Assembly (NCBI RefSeq): GCF_025698545.1
Contig: NC_068566.1
Span: 48,029,192-48,093,191 of the forward strand
DNA: 64,000 bases
Origin: Gossypium raimondii
Lineage: Eukaryota > Streptophyta > Magnoliopsida > Malvales > Malvaceae
Direction of reading: 5' to 3'
The first letter of the stretch is position 1, and every line of letters starts with the position of its first letter. This document shows, piece after piece, positions 12,501 through 23,227 of the stretch. The notes under the pieces were generated by a model. The model was given only the letters and a program-made list of their open reading frames with translations, made no database searches and was not told the origin of the DNA. Made by a program: the position numbers and the translations under genes.

Positions 12501-12884
12501 GGGTTCACCGAGAAGATACAGGCTGGCACTACCGTTATTACCGACAAAGTAAAAGAAATGGATCAAAAGTTCCTCGTTTCGGAGAAAACAAAATCCGCAT
12601 TTGCCACTGCTGAGCAAAAGGTCAGCGGTGCAGGATCCGCCATTATGAAGAACAAGTACATATCCGCCGGAGCTACATGGGTAACGGATGCTTTCAATAA
12701 GGTTGCAAAAGCAGCGGGAGACGTTGGCCAGAAGACAAAAGAAAAAGTGGGAGCAGCTGAAGAAGAACGAAAACGGAAAGTGGTTGATGACTTTGCGCAG
12801 ATTCATTTATCCGAGTCCCCGAAAGATTCTGCCTCGAGTAAACAACCATCTAAGCCTGCACCTGCACAAGGTTTGATCCTTTGA
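9582..12884 (+). CDS. RRM-containing protein, BPA1 (binding partner of ACD11)-like
   Basis: Member of the plant family of ACD11-binding RRM proteins, linked to cell-death and defence control. Five exons: 9582-9590, 11044-11147, 11231-11306, 12171-12254, 12321-12884, all GT-AG and in phase, giving 837 bp and 278 residues. Exon 1 is only nine bases (Met-Ala-Ser), followed by a 1.45-kb intron; the donor gttagt is not ideal. Residues about 4-75 make one RRM (IKTIKVSNISLEATERDIKE, then the RNP1-like strand QIAYITFKD). The rest is charged and helical: MLAKGFILGKDTINKAK, repeated DKK/EK segments, SAGATWVTDAFNKVAKAAGDV, a basic stretch EERKRKVVDDF, and a serine/proline tail. RNP1 lacks the usual aromatic-Gly-aromatic core, so RNA binding is doubtful and a protein-binding role is more likely. 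The small first exon is the least certain part. Confidence 0.85.
10055..10245. repeat. Short dispersed repeat with poly-G run, BPA1-like intron 1
   Basis: 'ggggccagagatgaattg ... ggggggccaaaatgcaaat ... aaggggttaaatgacaaat' ending in a long G run at about 10183-10193 and 'ccactgcccgccccttg'. Related to 4740-4945. Non-coding. Confidence 0.45.
10512..10738. mobile_element. Foldback element FB, copy 1 (BPA1-like intron 1)
   Basis: 227 bp. The left end ggaggtcggactcgcat...gaagtcttcgaa and the right end match as inverted repeats over about 35 bases (right end reversed: ggaggtcggactcacaatgg). The interior holds 'aacctctcaatggtggaggt', 'attgtgaccggagtgtctg' and 'tgctcggttttattc', shared with the larger foldback at 18060-18365. 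It sits inside a repeat rich in 'gggtcatt' phrases (about 10430-10980), so it is a nested insertion. Confidence 0.65.
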
Positions 12885-13826
12885 TTTGCTGCTTCAGTAA
12901 ATAGTTGTGGAGGCCAAATTCTATACCTTAGCATTTCATATATTTACTTATCTTCTTGGCATCACATTGTTGTTGATGTTTTCCTTTTATTTTTTGGTTT
13001 TTGGGATTTGTTTTGTTTTTATTATGGCAAATTTTCACCTTTTGATTGGATTTATATAATGTCACATTGTATGAATATTTGTATTCGTTTGGATTACGTG
13101 TAGGCAAGTTAGTTTGAGTTGAGTTTGTTATTAGGTTTAATGTTTATTTGTTCGGTTAAAATATGCTATAAGTCCTTGTACTTTTCGAATTTTCGAAAGT
13201 GAAACATTTAATAGTAAAATTTCTTAAAATATAATATTTTTATTTCAAAGAAAAATAAAATGTTAGTAGCCACTTTTTTGGTTAAATTTGTTAATGTGAT
13301 ATTTTAAAATAAAAAAATTCCCATTTAGTAGTTATGTAATTAAAAAAATTGTGTTGTAATGGATTTAAATTTAACAAAATAATTTAAGGTTAGGGGTCTA
13401 TTTATTAGGTGAAATAATTTCATGTTTTGATTATTTGAGCTTGAATTATTTTGAAATGCTTTTTCGAGTTTAAATCATATCAATCCAATTTAGTTTAGTG
13501 TTTAGATTAAATATATTCAAGTTCATGTCTTTTAATACTTAAATTAGTGTCGTTTGAATCATACTGAATTAGTTGGACTAGGAATCAATCGACTTACCGA
13601 ACAAGTGAGAGGCGTAGAATTGATTGAGCCGCAAACCAATATGGACAAAGCTAAAAAAACCTATTGAACTGTTGTTGAACCTTTATATATATATAATTTT
13701 TAAAATATTTTTATTTTTGATAATTTGTTTCCTTTGAACCACTTGAATTAATTAGATCGGTCGAACCGAAAATTGATGTTCTGATCGATTTGGTTCCACG
13801 TTGTTCAAATCAAGTCGCATATAATA
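12885..13826. other. 3' flank of BPA1-like gene and AT-rich spacer
   Basis: Probable 3' UTR to about 13080, then AT-rich spacer with short phrases like 'tttcgagtttaaatcatatc' that recur in other spacers of the window. No gene seen. Confidence 0.4.
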
Positions 13827-14329
13827 GGTTAAATTCTAGTTTTTATCCTTGTACTTTTCAAAAATTGTGGATTTAGTCCATGTACTTTTCAAATGTTGAA
13901 ATTTCACTCCTAACCCCAATAATAGCATTTAAATTCGTTTGGTTAAATTCAATTACTAGTTATGTACTATGCATACGATTGTAGATTTAGTCAATATTCT
14001 CCAATTGGATAACTTTAAGTCCCTATATTGTTTGAAATTTGAAATTTTGGTCTTGACACAAATGATTTTCGTTAACCTACTAATCGAATTTTTAATGAGT
14101 AATATGTGGAAATAACAAAGATGACATGACATTACATATATGATAATATGTTTCTGGAAAAAAATTTAGAAATAGTAGAACTTAACTTAATGAAGTTAAT
14201 AATTATTATTTGGAGAGGACTGAAATTTTAGAATTTGAAAAATATAAGCATTAAAAATGATCAAATTAAAGTATAGGGACTAAATCCATAACTTTCTCAA
14301 AGTATAGTGACTAATGGCAGAATTTAACC
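13827..14329. mobile_element. MITE with ggttaaattct ends, copy 1
   Basis: About 500 bp. It starts ggttaaattct and ends cagaatttaacc, the inverse. The inner arms share 'cttgtacttttcaaa' / 'aaagtatagtgac' and 'ggatttagtcc' / 'gggactaaatcc'. A second family site lies at 26519-27754. It ends about 140 bp before the ribosomal protein start, so it makes up much of that gene's promoter region. Confidence 0.65.
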
Positions 14330-14467
14330 GAAAGAAAACTAAGGCCGAACCTTAACATTTTCGGCCCATTTTCCTTAAACCCCCAAAATTTTCAGCCATC
14401 GAACACGAAAACCTCCCTTAACCCCCCCACACCCTAAACTCGGCCCCTCTTTTTGCAGTCACCGGTT

Positions 14468-16459
14468 ATGGCTACGTTAATCCACCGTACACTATCCCAT
14501 TCCCACAAAACCCTTCATCTCCGTTTCTTCTCTCAAGCCGCTCTTGCTTTAGACCAATCATCTTCACCATCTCCATTAACCTACCTTGAAGGGTTCCCCA
14601 AACCTGACCCTAAATACGCCGAGACTATTCTCGCCATTCCACGTTCTACCTCCGGCAAAAACATCTCTGCCAAAGAAAGGAAAGTGGGTCGAGTCCCAAG
14701 CATCGTTTTCGAACAAGAAGATGGTCAACATGGAGGCAATAAGAGACTCATATCTGTTCAAACTAATCAGATCAGAAAACTGGTTAAGCATCTGGGTCAA
14801 TCGTTTTTTCTCTCTAGGCTTTTTGATCTTGAAGTTCGATCGGAGTTTGGGACTGGTGATTTGATTGAAAAAGTTCGGGTTCTTCCTAGAATGGTAATGG
14901 CATTTTTGGGTTTTTTTTATTTTCTTCTTTAATCGGCTGTGTTTTCCATTGAATTTGAATATGTATATATAACTTCGAATCGATTTTTTAGCTTCATTGG
15001 GATTTTTGGGTTCTTTTTCTTCTTTAATCGGCTGTATTTTCCATTGAATTTGAATATGTATATATAACTTTGAATCGCCTTTTCAGCTTCATTGGGATTT
15101 TTGGGTTTTTTCCCCTTCTTTAACCGGCTGTATTTTCCATTGAATTTGAATGTATATATAACTTTGAATCGATGTTTCAGCTTCATTTGCATGCGGGGAC
15201 TGATGCACCTCTTAATGTAACCTTCATACGGGCACCTTCCAATGCTTTGCTGAAAGTGGATATTCCTCTTGTGTTTAGAGGAGAAGATGTATGCCCTGGA
15301 ATAAGGAAAGGTAAAAATATTGCAATGAACTTCATTGGATTAGATACTTGAATCTTAAATGTTTCGATTATGTGGACTGTAAATGTGAAATGTTAATTGC
15401 ATTTTTTTTGGTATTTGTTTTCGCCTCTATCGACCAATTTTACTTCAATTGCTAAAAGTTTGGATTTAAGTGTATGTCCAAGTGCGAACTATGAGTGGCG
15501 AGATCGAAGGGCTTAGGTGTTAGTTTTTCATATTATCTCGGGTTTCTATTAGCCCTTTATGATAATGTATAGGTATATTAAATTGTAAACTTCCCCTAGT
15601 ACGTATGAGTAACGTTCATGTTAATTCTGATCATCCTATGTAAGGATGTTCGGTTAGACATTCGGAGATTGTTCAATGCGATAACTTGCTAGTATGTACG
15701 AGAAACGTTGCCTCGCTCTTTAGTGGTGTGCTCAGTGCTCACACTATTGTGGTTAGTAGTTTTAGATGGAACGAGCGAGTGAAGCATTTTGTTTGATGTA
15801 CCATTAAATATTTGTCTCAAAATCTTAGGTTGCCTTTAAGTAAATCCTTACTTCAAAGGTTAATATGTTTCAGATAATTTACTTTGTCCATATGAATCTT
15901 ATTTTGGTAAAATTATCATGGAGGCCCTTGTACTAGGAGTCAGATTGTATTTTGCCCGCTTTAATAAAAAATGGACAAATTGGTCCCTACACATTAGATT
16001 AAAGAGCAAATTGATCCTTTTTGTGAAAATTTATATCCATTTATACTATTAAAAACTAGACAATTACGTGTACCTCATGCTAACGTACATGGACCAATTT
16101 TTTGACTAAAGAGAACAATATGCAATCTGACTCCTAGTACAGGAGCCTCTATAGTACTTTTACCATCTTATTTGTTGCATTCCCATATTGTTGTAACTAA
16201 TATATTTCTTTCATGCATATATTTTAAATATTTTTCAGGGTTGTTCTTGAATACTATCAAGAGAACCGTTAAGTTCCTATGCCCGCCAGACATTATTCCT
16301 CCATATATTGATGTTGATTTAAGCGAGTTGGATGGTGGTCAGAAGTTATTAGTAGGAGACCTCAAGGTTCATCCTGCTCTAAAGTTTCTTCGGTCGAAAG
16401 ACGAGCCAGTTTGTAAGATTATGGGAGCTAGAGTTTCGGACCAACAAAGGAAGAAATAA
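14468..16459 (+). CDS. Ribosomal protein bL25 family, organellar type
   Basis: Large-subunit protein of the L25 / Gln-tRNA synthetase anticodon-binding-domain family, expected in mitochondria. Three exons: 14468-14893, 15181-15310, 16239-16459; 777 bp, 258 residues, phases agree. Start chosen at MATLIHRTLSHSHKTL, whose next 30 residues are rich in R, S and H with no acids until Asp, like a mitochondrial presequence. Then comes the family motif ILAIPRSTSGKNISAKERK and VGRVPSIVFEQ, a beta-barrel region, and in exon 2-3 IPLVFRGEDVCPGIRKG, VKFLCPPDIIPPYIDVDLSEL and the VGDLKVHPAL turn. The C-terminus is basic (DQQRKK). The upstream in-frame TTG at 14453 is not a credible start. Intron 1 consists almost wholly of three tandem units that each carry a copy of the 3' splice site. 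Intron 2 holds a MITE. Mitochondrial location is inferred from the presequence. Confidence 0.88.
14900..15190. repeat. Three tandem copies of a ~95-bp unit with 3' splice site
   Basis: Units begin around 'ttcttctttaatcggctgt' (aatcgg at 14931, 15026; aaccgg at 15122), period 95-96 bp. Each runs through 'ttccattgaatttgaat', 'tatatataactt', then a polypyrimidine-AG and cttcatt. The AG copies are at 14990-14991, 15085-15086 and 15179-15180. Only the last continues into the coding exon; after the first two, the frame meets a stop (within 12 and 19 codons). Confidence 0.9.
15906..16164. mobile_element. Long-TIR MITE, family 1, copy 2 (bL25 intron 2)
   Basis: Begins ggtaaaattatcatggagg and ends cctctatagtacttttacc. 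It carries the family landmarks 'aggagtcagattgtattttg', 'aaattggtccc', 'aaagagcaaattgatcc'. At about 260 bp it is shorter than the 380-bp copies, lacking most of the second inner arm. Confidence 0.75.
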
Positions 16460-18059
16460 GGACTCGGATTCGGATTTTGGAAAGCCTAGTATTAATAATA
16501 TTTACCTCCGCTTTTTGAACTGGGCATTGAGTGAGCTTAAAATCAATGCTCTCATCTTTATCATTGTTAATGTCCCTTTGTAGCTTTTTAATACCAGTGG
16601 AGGACCAAGCATTGCAATGGAGTGACTTGAGGATTGAAATTTTGCAAAAAGTGAAATCCTTTTGCATTATATGCCCCTTTGAATTTGTTGTTTTTATTCC
16701 ATTTACTCAGGTAAGCACTTCCAATTGAACTGTAGTTCTTAGAAACGATGATTTAGGGTCTATTTATAAGGTACTTGAAATTGGTGTTTAAATTTTAAAT
16801 GTGTACTTTATTATAAAATTATTGAAGGTTCATGATAGATGTAGTGTCCATTGATATTGATTTGGAGATTGTCTCTTCTGTTTCTTAGTCTTCTCTCTAG
16901 TTTATTTTTATGGTCTTTTTGAGTTTGAAGCTTTGGTTTTGGGTCGGTTTAGGTCATTTCGGGTTTGAGTTGAACGACGGAGTTTGGCACTTATTTAGCT
17001 TGCTCTTGTAATAACAGCAATCCGACAGTAGTCAGGGGTGAAGTTAAAAATTTTGTATTAAAAATGTTTAAATTAAATTATTAATTTTTAAAAGTGCTTA
17101 AATAAACTTTTTTTCATTTAATTAAAGGTTAAAAGGACTGAATTGAATCTTTTAATTTTAGGGAAGGGTTATAAAGCAATTTTCTTATTGAGCCAATGGA
17201 GCCGATGCCTGCCCTCTAGCTATGCCCTTGACCCAAGGCCTGGCCTTTATCTACGCTTTGACGGTGGCCACCAATGTTGTCGCTGGTGCCAAGCTTACAT
17301 GTTACACTCATGCAGGTTTTGGGTCATTTTGGGTTGGAATTTGAGTTGTTTTGTTGATATTTAGATCATTTCGGGTTTACAATATTCAAATTTTTAAATT
17401 CCATTTAAAATTAATAGGTCTAAAAGAAAGCATTAGTCAAGATAATGATATATGACTACTTCTCTAATCAAAATCAATTTAAATCTAAAATAATTCGAAA
17501 ATTTTAAATTATTTATCTGACCTAAATCGATAGCTTTGCATATATGCAACACATATGATAACAAATAATATAAGATGCAATAGGTAAATAAAACCAAAAA
17601 AGAAAAAAGGAAAAGCCCATACTTTGGGGTTGGTGGAGGAATCTTCATTCAAAAGCTTAAATTTACTAATTAATATGGTCTAATTGTGCCATTGGTTCCT
17701 CTACTCTTCTAATTTTTAAAATTTAATCTGTTCTTTTGTTAAAAAAATATTAACCCACTTTTATTAAATTTGAATATGTATTTTCAATTGTACTTTAATT
17801 TTAAATACAAAACTTTTAATATTAAAATATCACATATTAAAATTTTAAATAAAATTCCATTAATAATGTTATCAATTGGACTTTTAAATATTATCAAATT
17901 AAATAGAGGGATTACATTCTTGAAAATAAAATAAAAAATTAAATTTCAAAACTTTGAAAAATATAAGGTGTAACATACAAGGATTGAGGGCATAATTAAA
18001 CTGATTAATGATCGGTAATATTTAGGTTTGATTATTATGATCCTAAAAAGTTGCCCTAC
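16460..18059. other. Spacer with two related unidentified fragments
   Basis: Bases 16460-16760 are probably the bL25 3' UTR. Around 17255-17315, 'acggtggccaccaatgttg ... acatgttacactcatgc' resembles 18550-18610, 'acggtggtcaccaatgtcg ... acatgttccgctcatgc'. A third weak match is near 16995-17035. The fragments may come from one decayed element or gene; I cannot name it. The rest is AT-rich. Confidence 0.35.
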
Positions 18060-18365
18060 AAGTGTAGTTTAACAGTGGAGCCGTGGAGGTATTGTGCCGA
18101 TTGACCCCTCAACAATGGATGTATTGTGCTCAAGGTGTCTATGCTCGATTTTATCTTCGGGTATGGTACCATTCTTACCCACTAATGCCATATAAAGGCA
18201 ACGGTTCAAGCCCCATCAAGGGTTCTCTACGGAGTTGGGAGATAAAATCCGGGGATAAAACCGAGCATAGACACCCTGGGCACAATACCTTCACCGTTGA
18301 GGGGTCTATCGACTCCCTGGACGACACTTCAAAGACTTCTCCCAAAGCAAGTCCAACTTTCTCTT
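18060..18365. mobile_element. Foldback element FB, copy 2
   Basis: Left arm about 18099-18165 ('ttgacccctcaac', 'ggtgtctatgctcgatttta') pairs with right arm about 18241-18311 ('ataaaaccgagcatagacac', 'ccgttgaggggtc'). These form a 65-bp imperfect stem around a 75-bp loop. The right flank 'cttcaaagacttctccc...agtccaac' matches the terminal repeat of copy 1 at 10512-10738, whereas the left outer repeat is lost. The open frame across it is not a gene. Confidence 0.6.
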
Positions 18366-19084
18366 AACAAAAATCATATTTTTTAAACCCTAATCTTCTG
18401 ACATTAGAATGAGTTAATTGAATTGAGTGATCAATTGCACATGTGGTATGGTTTTTTGAGTGCAGGTACTTTAGTTCAGGCAGAGTTTTATTGCAAGCAT
18501 GTCCTTGTCCCCTCGCACTTTGTTTTCGCGGTAGCAATAATGTCAATCCGACGGTGGTCACCAATGTCGCTGTCGTCGACGAAGCAACTACATGTTCCGC
18601 TCATGCGGAATGTGGTAATACGCTGATTTGGCCATAACTTACCTTATGTGCTTCTGGCAATTGAAGAACATGTTTGTGTGTTCCCTTGCTAATATCCCTT
18701 ATAAACTATGTTTGTTTGTTGGTCTAATTCTATTTTTAGTCCCTCTACTATGCTAAAATCTGACATTCAGTCCCTCTACTTAAATTTAGTATGATTTGAA
18801 TGAGATTTTTAACCTAATAGAAAGAGTAAAATCTTGTTTATTTTAACCTATATATTTCAGACATTGAGCTTAACAAATTTAAACCAAGAAAATGAAACTA
18901 AAAATTGAAAGTGTCCCTAATTAGAATTTGGGTTTAACTTAATCAAATCAAAATTTCAGATTCGGATTAAAATTTAGTTACAAAAGAATGCTAATGATAC
19001 GAGCATAATCAGGCAGTCAAACTTTTAAACTTTTATTTTAGCCCCAAGAATAAATTGCGGTTTTCGCCTTTGACAATAATAATA

Positions 19085-19525
19085 AGTTTAATATATCATT
19101 TTGTACTTAAGTTTGATATTTTTTTAATGTGATATTTATGTTGTTTTTGGTTCAATTTGGTACCGTTTTTTAACAAAAGTTATACATTTTGATACTTAAA
19201 AGTAACGGTACTAACTTTTAGTGTTTAATTTAAGCTTTAGAGTTGATTTGATGAAAGTTACTTGCTAATATTATTAGCTTTAATTTTCATATTTTTTAAT
19301 AAAATAAATTTAGTATTAGTTGTGACTTTGTTTAACTTTAAGTTTAAATTGTCAAATACAGTCCTATGAATATGATTTAATTTGGATTTTAGGGTAGATT
19401 TGATGAAAGTTAATTGCAAATATTATTAGTTGATTATGAATTTTATCGATCAACTCTAAAACCCGAATTAAACACTAAAACATTAACACGGTTATCATTA
19501 GATACCAAAATATAATACCATATTT
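19085..19525. mobile_element. Palindromic MITE-like element, copy 1
   Basis: The left arm has 'ttttagtgtttaattt', 'tttagagttgatttgatgaaa'; the right arm has the reverse complement ('atcaactctaaaacccgaat', 'taaacactaaaa'). Outer parts carry 'ttggtacc' / 'gataccaaaa'. Related to 34860-35047. Edges are approximate. Confidence 0.5.
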
Positions 19526-19829
19526 GATATACCGTAAATATTACTATATGGAGACAGTGTCTTTGAGGACAATCGTGACGGCGGGGTCCACTAGCAACCT
19601 ACCAAACGCACAACATTATCTATATTTAAGTCATTGAAAAGAAAGGTTAAGAAAATGAGGATCAAATCCACAAGGTGTGGGCTGCTACAATTTGGGTGTT
19701 AGATTACAATAGGTTGCCTCTCAAGTTTTGTAATCATTGCCTCAATAATTAAACTCAATTAAAAACATCCAAAACTAATAAACTTTGTACTGATTATGAC
19801 AACAAATGTTGCACAAGGACTTTAGGGTG

Positions 19830-20060
19830 CACATATTGTTGTATGTGCCGATGCTGCCCATCTAGCCCATTATTGCAAAACGGGAAGCACATAGTGGAGA
19901 TGTGCTCAAGCTTAGACTTAGATGTTGTTTGGAGGACAACCGAGAGGAAAGGAGCGTGCGGGGTAATCGTGCGCGACTCCGACGGCATGGTTGTGCTCGT
20001 CTTCTGTCTCGAGTCTTTAATCCTCTTTCTACCGAGGCATATGTGGATGTAGACCATAAT
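19830..20060 (+). pseudogene. Possible RNase H-domain remnant of a plant retroelement
   Basis: An open stretch contains WRTTERKGACGVIVRDSDG. The GACGVIVRDSDG part resembles the core of plant RNase H-type domains ('A-C-G-G-V-I-R-D-x-x-G'), which are common in LINE-derived genes. The upstream conserved Asp segment and downstream catalytic residues are not visible, and the frame ends soon after. Best read as a fragment, with low confidence. Confidence 0.35.
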
Positions 20061-20593
20061 TTTCGTCACCTCAATTATTGAGAACCACTGTTGTACTCCT
20101 ATTTCTAAGCTTAATAGTCAAACTTTAGACATATGATTGTATGAAGTCTTTGGAGACGCCCATGCATTGTATTAGTTGACATTTTTTTCCTTTTAATTAT
20201 GATTCTAAGTTAGTCAATGGAGTCTCGCCTATCGATCACTAGGTGATAATTGCTCTTTTGATTTTGAATTTGGATTACACGATTTTTCTTAAAAATTAAT
20301 TTTAAATATTAGCTCAACAATATTATTATTGCAATAATATGAAAAACGTGATTTCGAATATGCATAAACATCTCCAATTATGGATTTAAAAATTTATAAA
20401 TTTTATAAAACAAGAAACTTTAAATATTACCCAAAAATCAACCAAACCAAAGACGTAATAACAAAACTAATAATATCAAGCTTTTAATTAACACTAATTT
20501 TAAATTTAAACATTAAAAAATTCAAACATGCTGATCAAAACCCCAGAAAGTAATCACCATTTCGTATCAACCCTGCATTGCATGGCAGACACG

Positions 20594-20734
20594 TATAAAT
20601 AAAACCATACAAAGCATTGCATTTCTAACTTACTTTTCGTTTCATTTTCACGACAAACACAAAAAGAAAAGAACAAAAAAAAAAGAGAAACTATGGGATC
20701 CGAAGACGTTAATTTACGGAATATCGAAGTGTGA
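20594..20734 (+). promoter_or_regulatory. Orphan promoter-like segment with 13-codon reading frame
   Basis: TATAAAT at 20594-20600 is followed, 93 bp on, by an A-rich leader of the kind seen in plant 5' UTRs and an ATG at 20693 in context aaactatggg. The frame reads MGSEDVNLRNIEV and stops at 20734. It looks like the start of a gene whose body is lost or whose first intron I could not place. No downstream exon was recognised. Confidence 0.3.
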
Positions 20735-22258
20735 AAAGAAAAAAAAAGAAACCCATTTTCACTGTTAAAACTAATTATGTTTCTTTTTACCAAACCGTAA
20801 AGTCAATAGCGAAAGCAAGGAATACAAGGTAATTTGAACCAATTGGATTCTTGGGTAACCACCGACAATTTTTGTGGCTTGTTGTTGACGTAACATCATG
20901 ACTCTACTTTTGACATGTGTAACCCCTATCGTTCTAATCCATACCACCATTGCTTTCTCCATCACTCATAAAGCAGCCTAAAATTTATCAATAAACCCCC
21001 CCACCAACTCCAAAGTTTTTAAATATTTTAAACCCTAAACACACTTTAACTATACTTAGAGCTGGTAAATTAATAATAACAATAATTGCAGATATTAAAG
21101 CAATTTTTTTTACAGGATTTCGATATTCAACAATTTAATTTCTCTATAAATTCAAAGTAATTTAACTTTTGTCAATTTTGAAAAATAAATATTAAAGTGA
21201 TGTTTTCCAATGAAAAAAAATTAGAGTATTTTAATTTCTATCAATTTCGATAATGTTAATCACAATGTTTATATTTTTCGTAATTGTACATGATTTTAAT
21301 TTGTATAATAATAAATTTAACCCTCAAAGCTTACAAATTCTATTAATTTAATTTTAATTTAACAAATTTTGACCACAAAATTATACATTCTATATATAAA
21401 CATCAGTGGCTAAATATGATATTATACCAATTAAAATTATGTACAATAGACAAAAACAATAACATCGTGATCTTTTAGAATGTCCAATTTAGTTAATATC
21501 AAAACAAAAAGAAAAAAGGGACGGAGAGCTTTTTTAATCTAATTTTGTATTATTAGAAAATTCAATGAACCATTCAACAATTATTTAAAAGATTCCATAT
21601 TAAATTAACAATAGCTATTGACAACAAAACCTCATGATAACAATATAAAAGAAGATCAAATTATATTAAATTAAAGTGAGGGGATTAAATCTTAAATTTC
21701 AGCATAATGAAAGGACTAAAAATTAAATTAGACCCAAAAAATCACTGAATCAAATAGTAGGATTATCCTCGTTAGAGCAGTTAATAGGTTCCTGCGATTA
21801 GTACAACTTTCTAGCTGGCATCCCAACCGAAACACGAGGAGTAATAACGGTCTGAATTTTCCAGCTGGATTCCACCCTATGCTCCTTCACTAACTTATGC
21901 CCACCACTCCCAAGAGGCGCACATTAGCCGATTTGAAATTTTTAATTTGAAGTATTTTATTTCAAAAGTTTCTTCCATTTTATTTTTATTTTTATTTTTT
22001 ATTAATTTATATACAAAAATATATAAATTATATGTTTTTATGTGAACAAGGATGATCAAGCCCCACACACGTAGCGCCAGCTAAGATATTTGCCTCACAC
22101 AAGCTAACAAATTAACATGCAATTTAAATTTACATGTGCAAACAAAAAAATGCCTCGCACGTGCAAGTATGACCGGCACGTGTGGACTTATAGTTAGCTA
22201 GAGCATGAAACGAAACAACGGCGGAAAGAGAGAGAGAGATGAACCGACGGTACGCCGC
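20735..22258. other. AT-rich spacer with G-box pair
   Basis: Mostly AT-rich DNA without recognised genes. CACGTG occurs at 22158-22163 and 22177-22182, 19 bp apart, within 110 bp of the 3' end of the next (minus-strand) gene. It may serve an unrecognised transcript or be chance. Confidence 0.4.
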
Positions 22259-22869
22259 TTAGAAATCGGCGACTTTCCGGTGTGGCCGAGACTTGACGAT
22301 GTACTTATCGAGTTCTTGCAAGTTCCTTTGGCTTCGAATCGCCAAAACATCGCCTCTCCGGAACTCCATAAATCGGCTTACCTCGCCGATTTCACGTGAA
22401 TCTGGAGAAAACGATGAAGATTAAACCGAAAATTTCAAGAAAAAAAAAAGCGATTTGAAGCTGCATTATACCTAAATGCTTTGAGGAATGCTTGAATCCA
22501 TTAAAAGCTGCCAAATCTGAAACATAAACAAAATAAAATAAACGAACGACGAAGATTAATCGAGTAACCTCGAGTCCTAATCTTGAGAACCGAAAAGAAC
22601 GTACCAGATTGCGAAGGACTGTGAGAATTTAAGTAAAGTATGAGGAAGCAAAGGAGAGTAAGAACAGGAATGAGATGAATGAGCTTCTCAGACTTAGGAG
22701 ACGACGGCAACAACAACGGCGACGACGAAGAAGAAGAAGCCGAAAACGTCAATCGGCGAGACTTGCTGTCTTTGCGGCGGTCATCGTCGTCGACGATTGC
22801 TCCGGTAATCTCTTCTCCTCCATGGCTATGGAGCTTAGAGGTAGGCGAGCCTAAGGATTGTCTTTGCAT
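22259..22869 (-). CDS. Plant single-pass membrane protein, function unknown
   Basis: Three exons on the minus strand: 22869-22605, 22516-22472, 22401-22259; 453 bp, 150 residues, all GT-AG and in phase. Start at MQRQSLGSPTSKLHS; the in-frame upstream start MYRF is possible but lies in the likely 5' UTR. Residues 27-30 are four Asp; 31-60 are basic then Ser-rich (SASSSSSSP, PSSPKSEK). A hydrophobic segment at about 63-80 (LIPVLTLLCFLILYL) predicts one membrane span. The C-terminal part ends EFRRGDVLAIRSQRNLQEL then IVKSRPHRKVADF, a block I recall as conserved in an uncharacterised plant family; it probably sits on the far side of the membrane. The 45-bp middle exon is the least certain. No function assigned. 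Confidence 0.78.
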
Positions 22870-23227
22870 GTTCTCAGTGTGAGAGAAAAAATAATTGAAA
22901 GAGGTGAAGCGATACAAAGGATGTATATTTTGAGTATTTTCTTGAAGGAAAATGACTATGTGTGACAGTCGGCTTTAATAATTTAGGTTTTTTCTTAAGC
23001 CGTCGTTGTTTAGCAAAGAGTGTATTAGCTTAATTAAGCATTAATTGATTAATTATCGGGTATTTTAAGGAAAAAAGGAAAGAATAATTCTAAAATTAAT
23101 TAATAAATCAAAATAAAGATACTAATTAATAATATAGAATCAATTTTATTTATTTTTAAAAGATTGTAAGGACGAAGGATATGCTAAAATATTGGGCATA
23201 CATGTTTCCAAAAATATATAAATTATT
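22870..23227. other. 5' flank of the membrane-protein gene
   Basis: Probable promoter and leader of the minus-strand gene, then AT-rich DNA. No motif stands out. Confidence 0.4.

Noticed and set aside
14453-14467. Earlier start for the bL25 protein
   Set aside because: The codon is TTG; the ATG at 14468 opens a typical organelle presequence.
14929-15192. Minus-strand frame with repeating NGKYSRLKK
   Set aside because: It is the translation of the three tandem intron units; the repeats are in the DNA, not in a protein.
22205-22399. Plus-strand frame at the end of the membrane-protein gene
   Set aside because: Antisense to exon 3, whose minus-strand reading gives the conserved C-terminal block.
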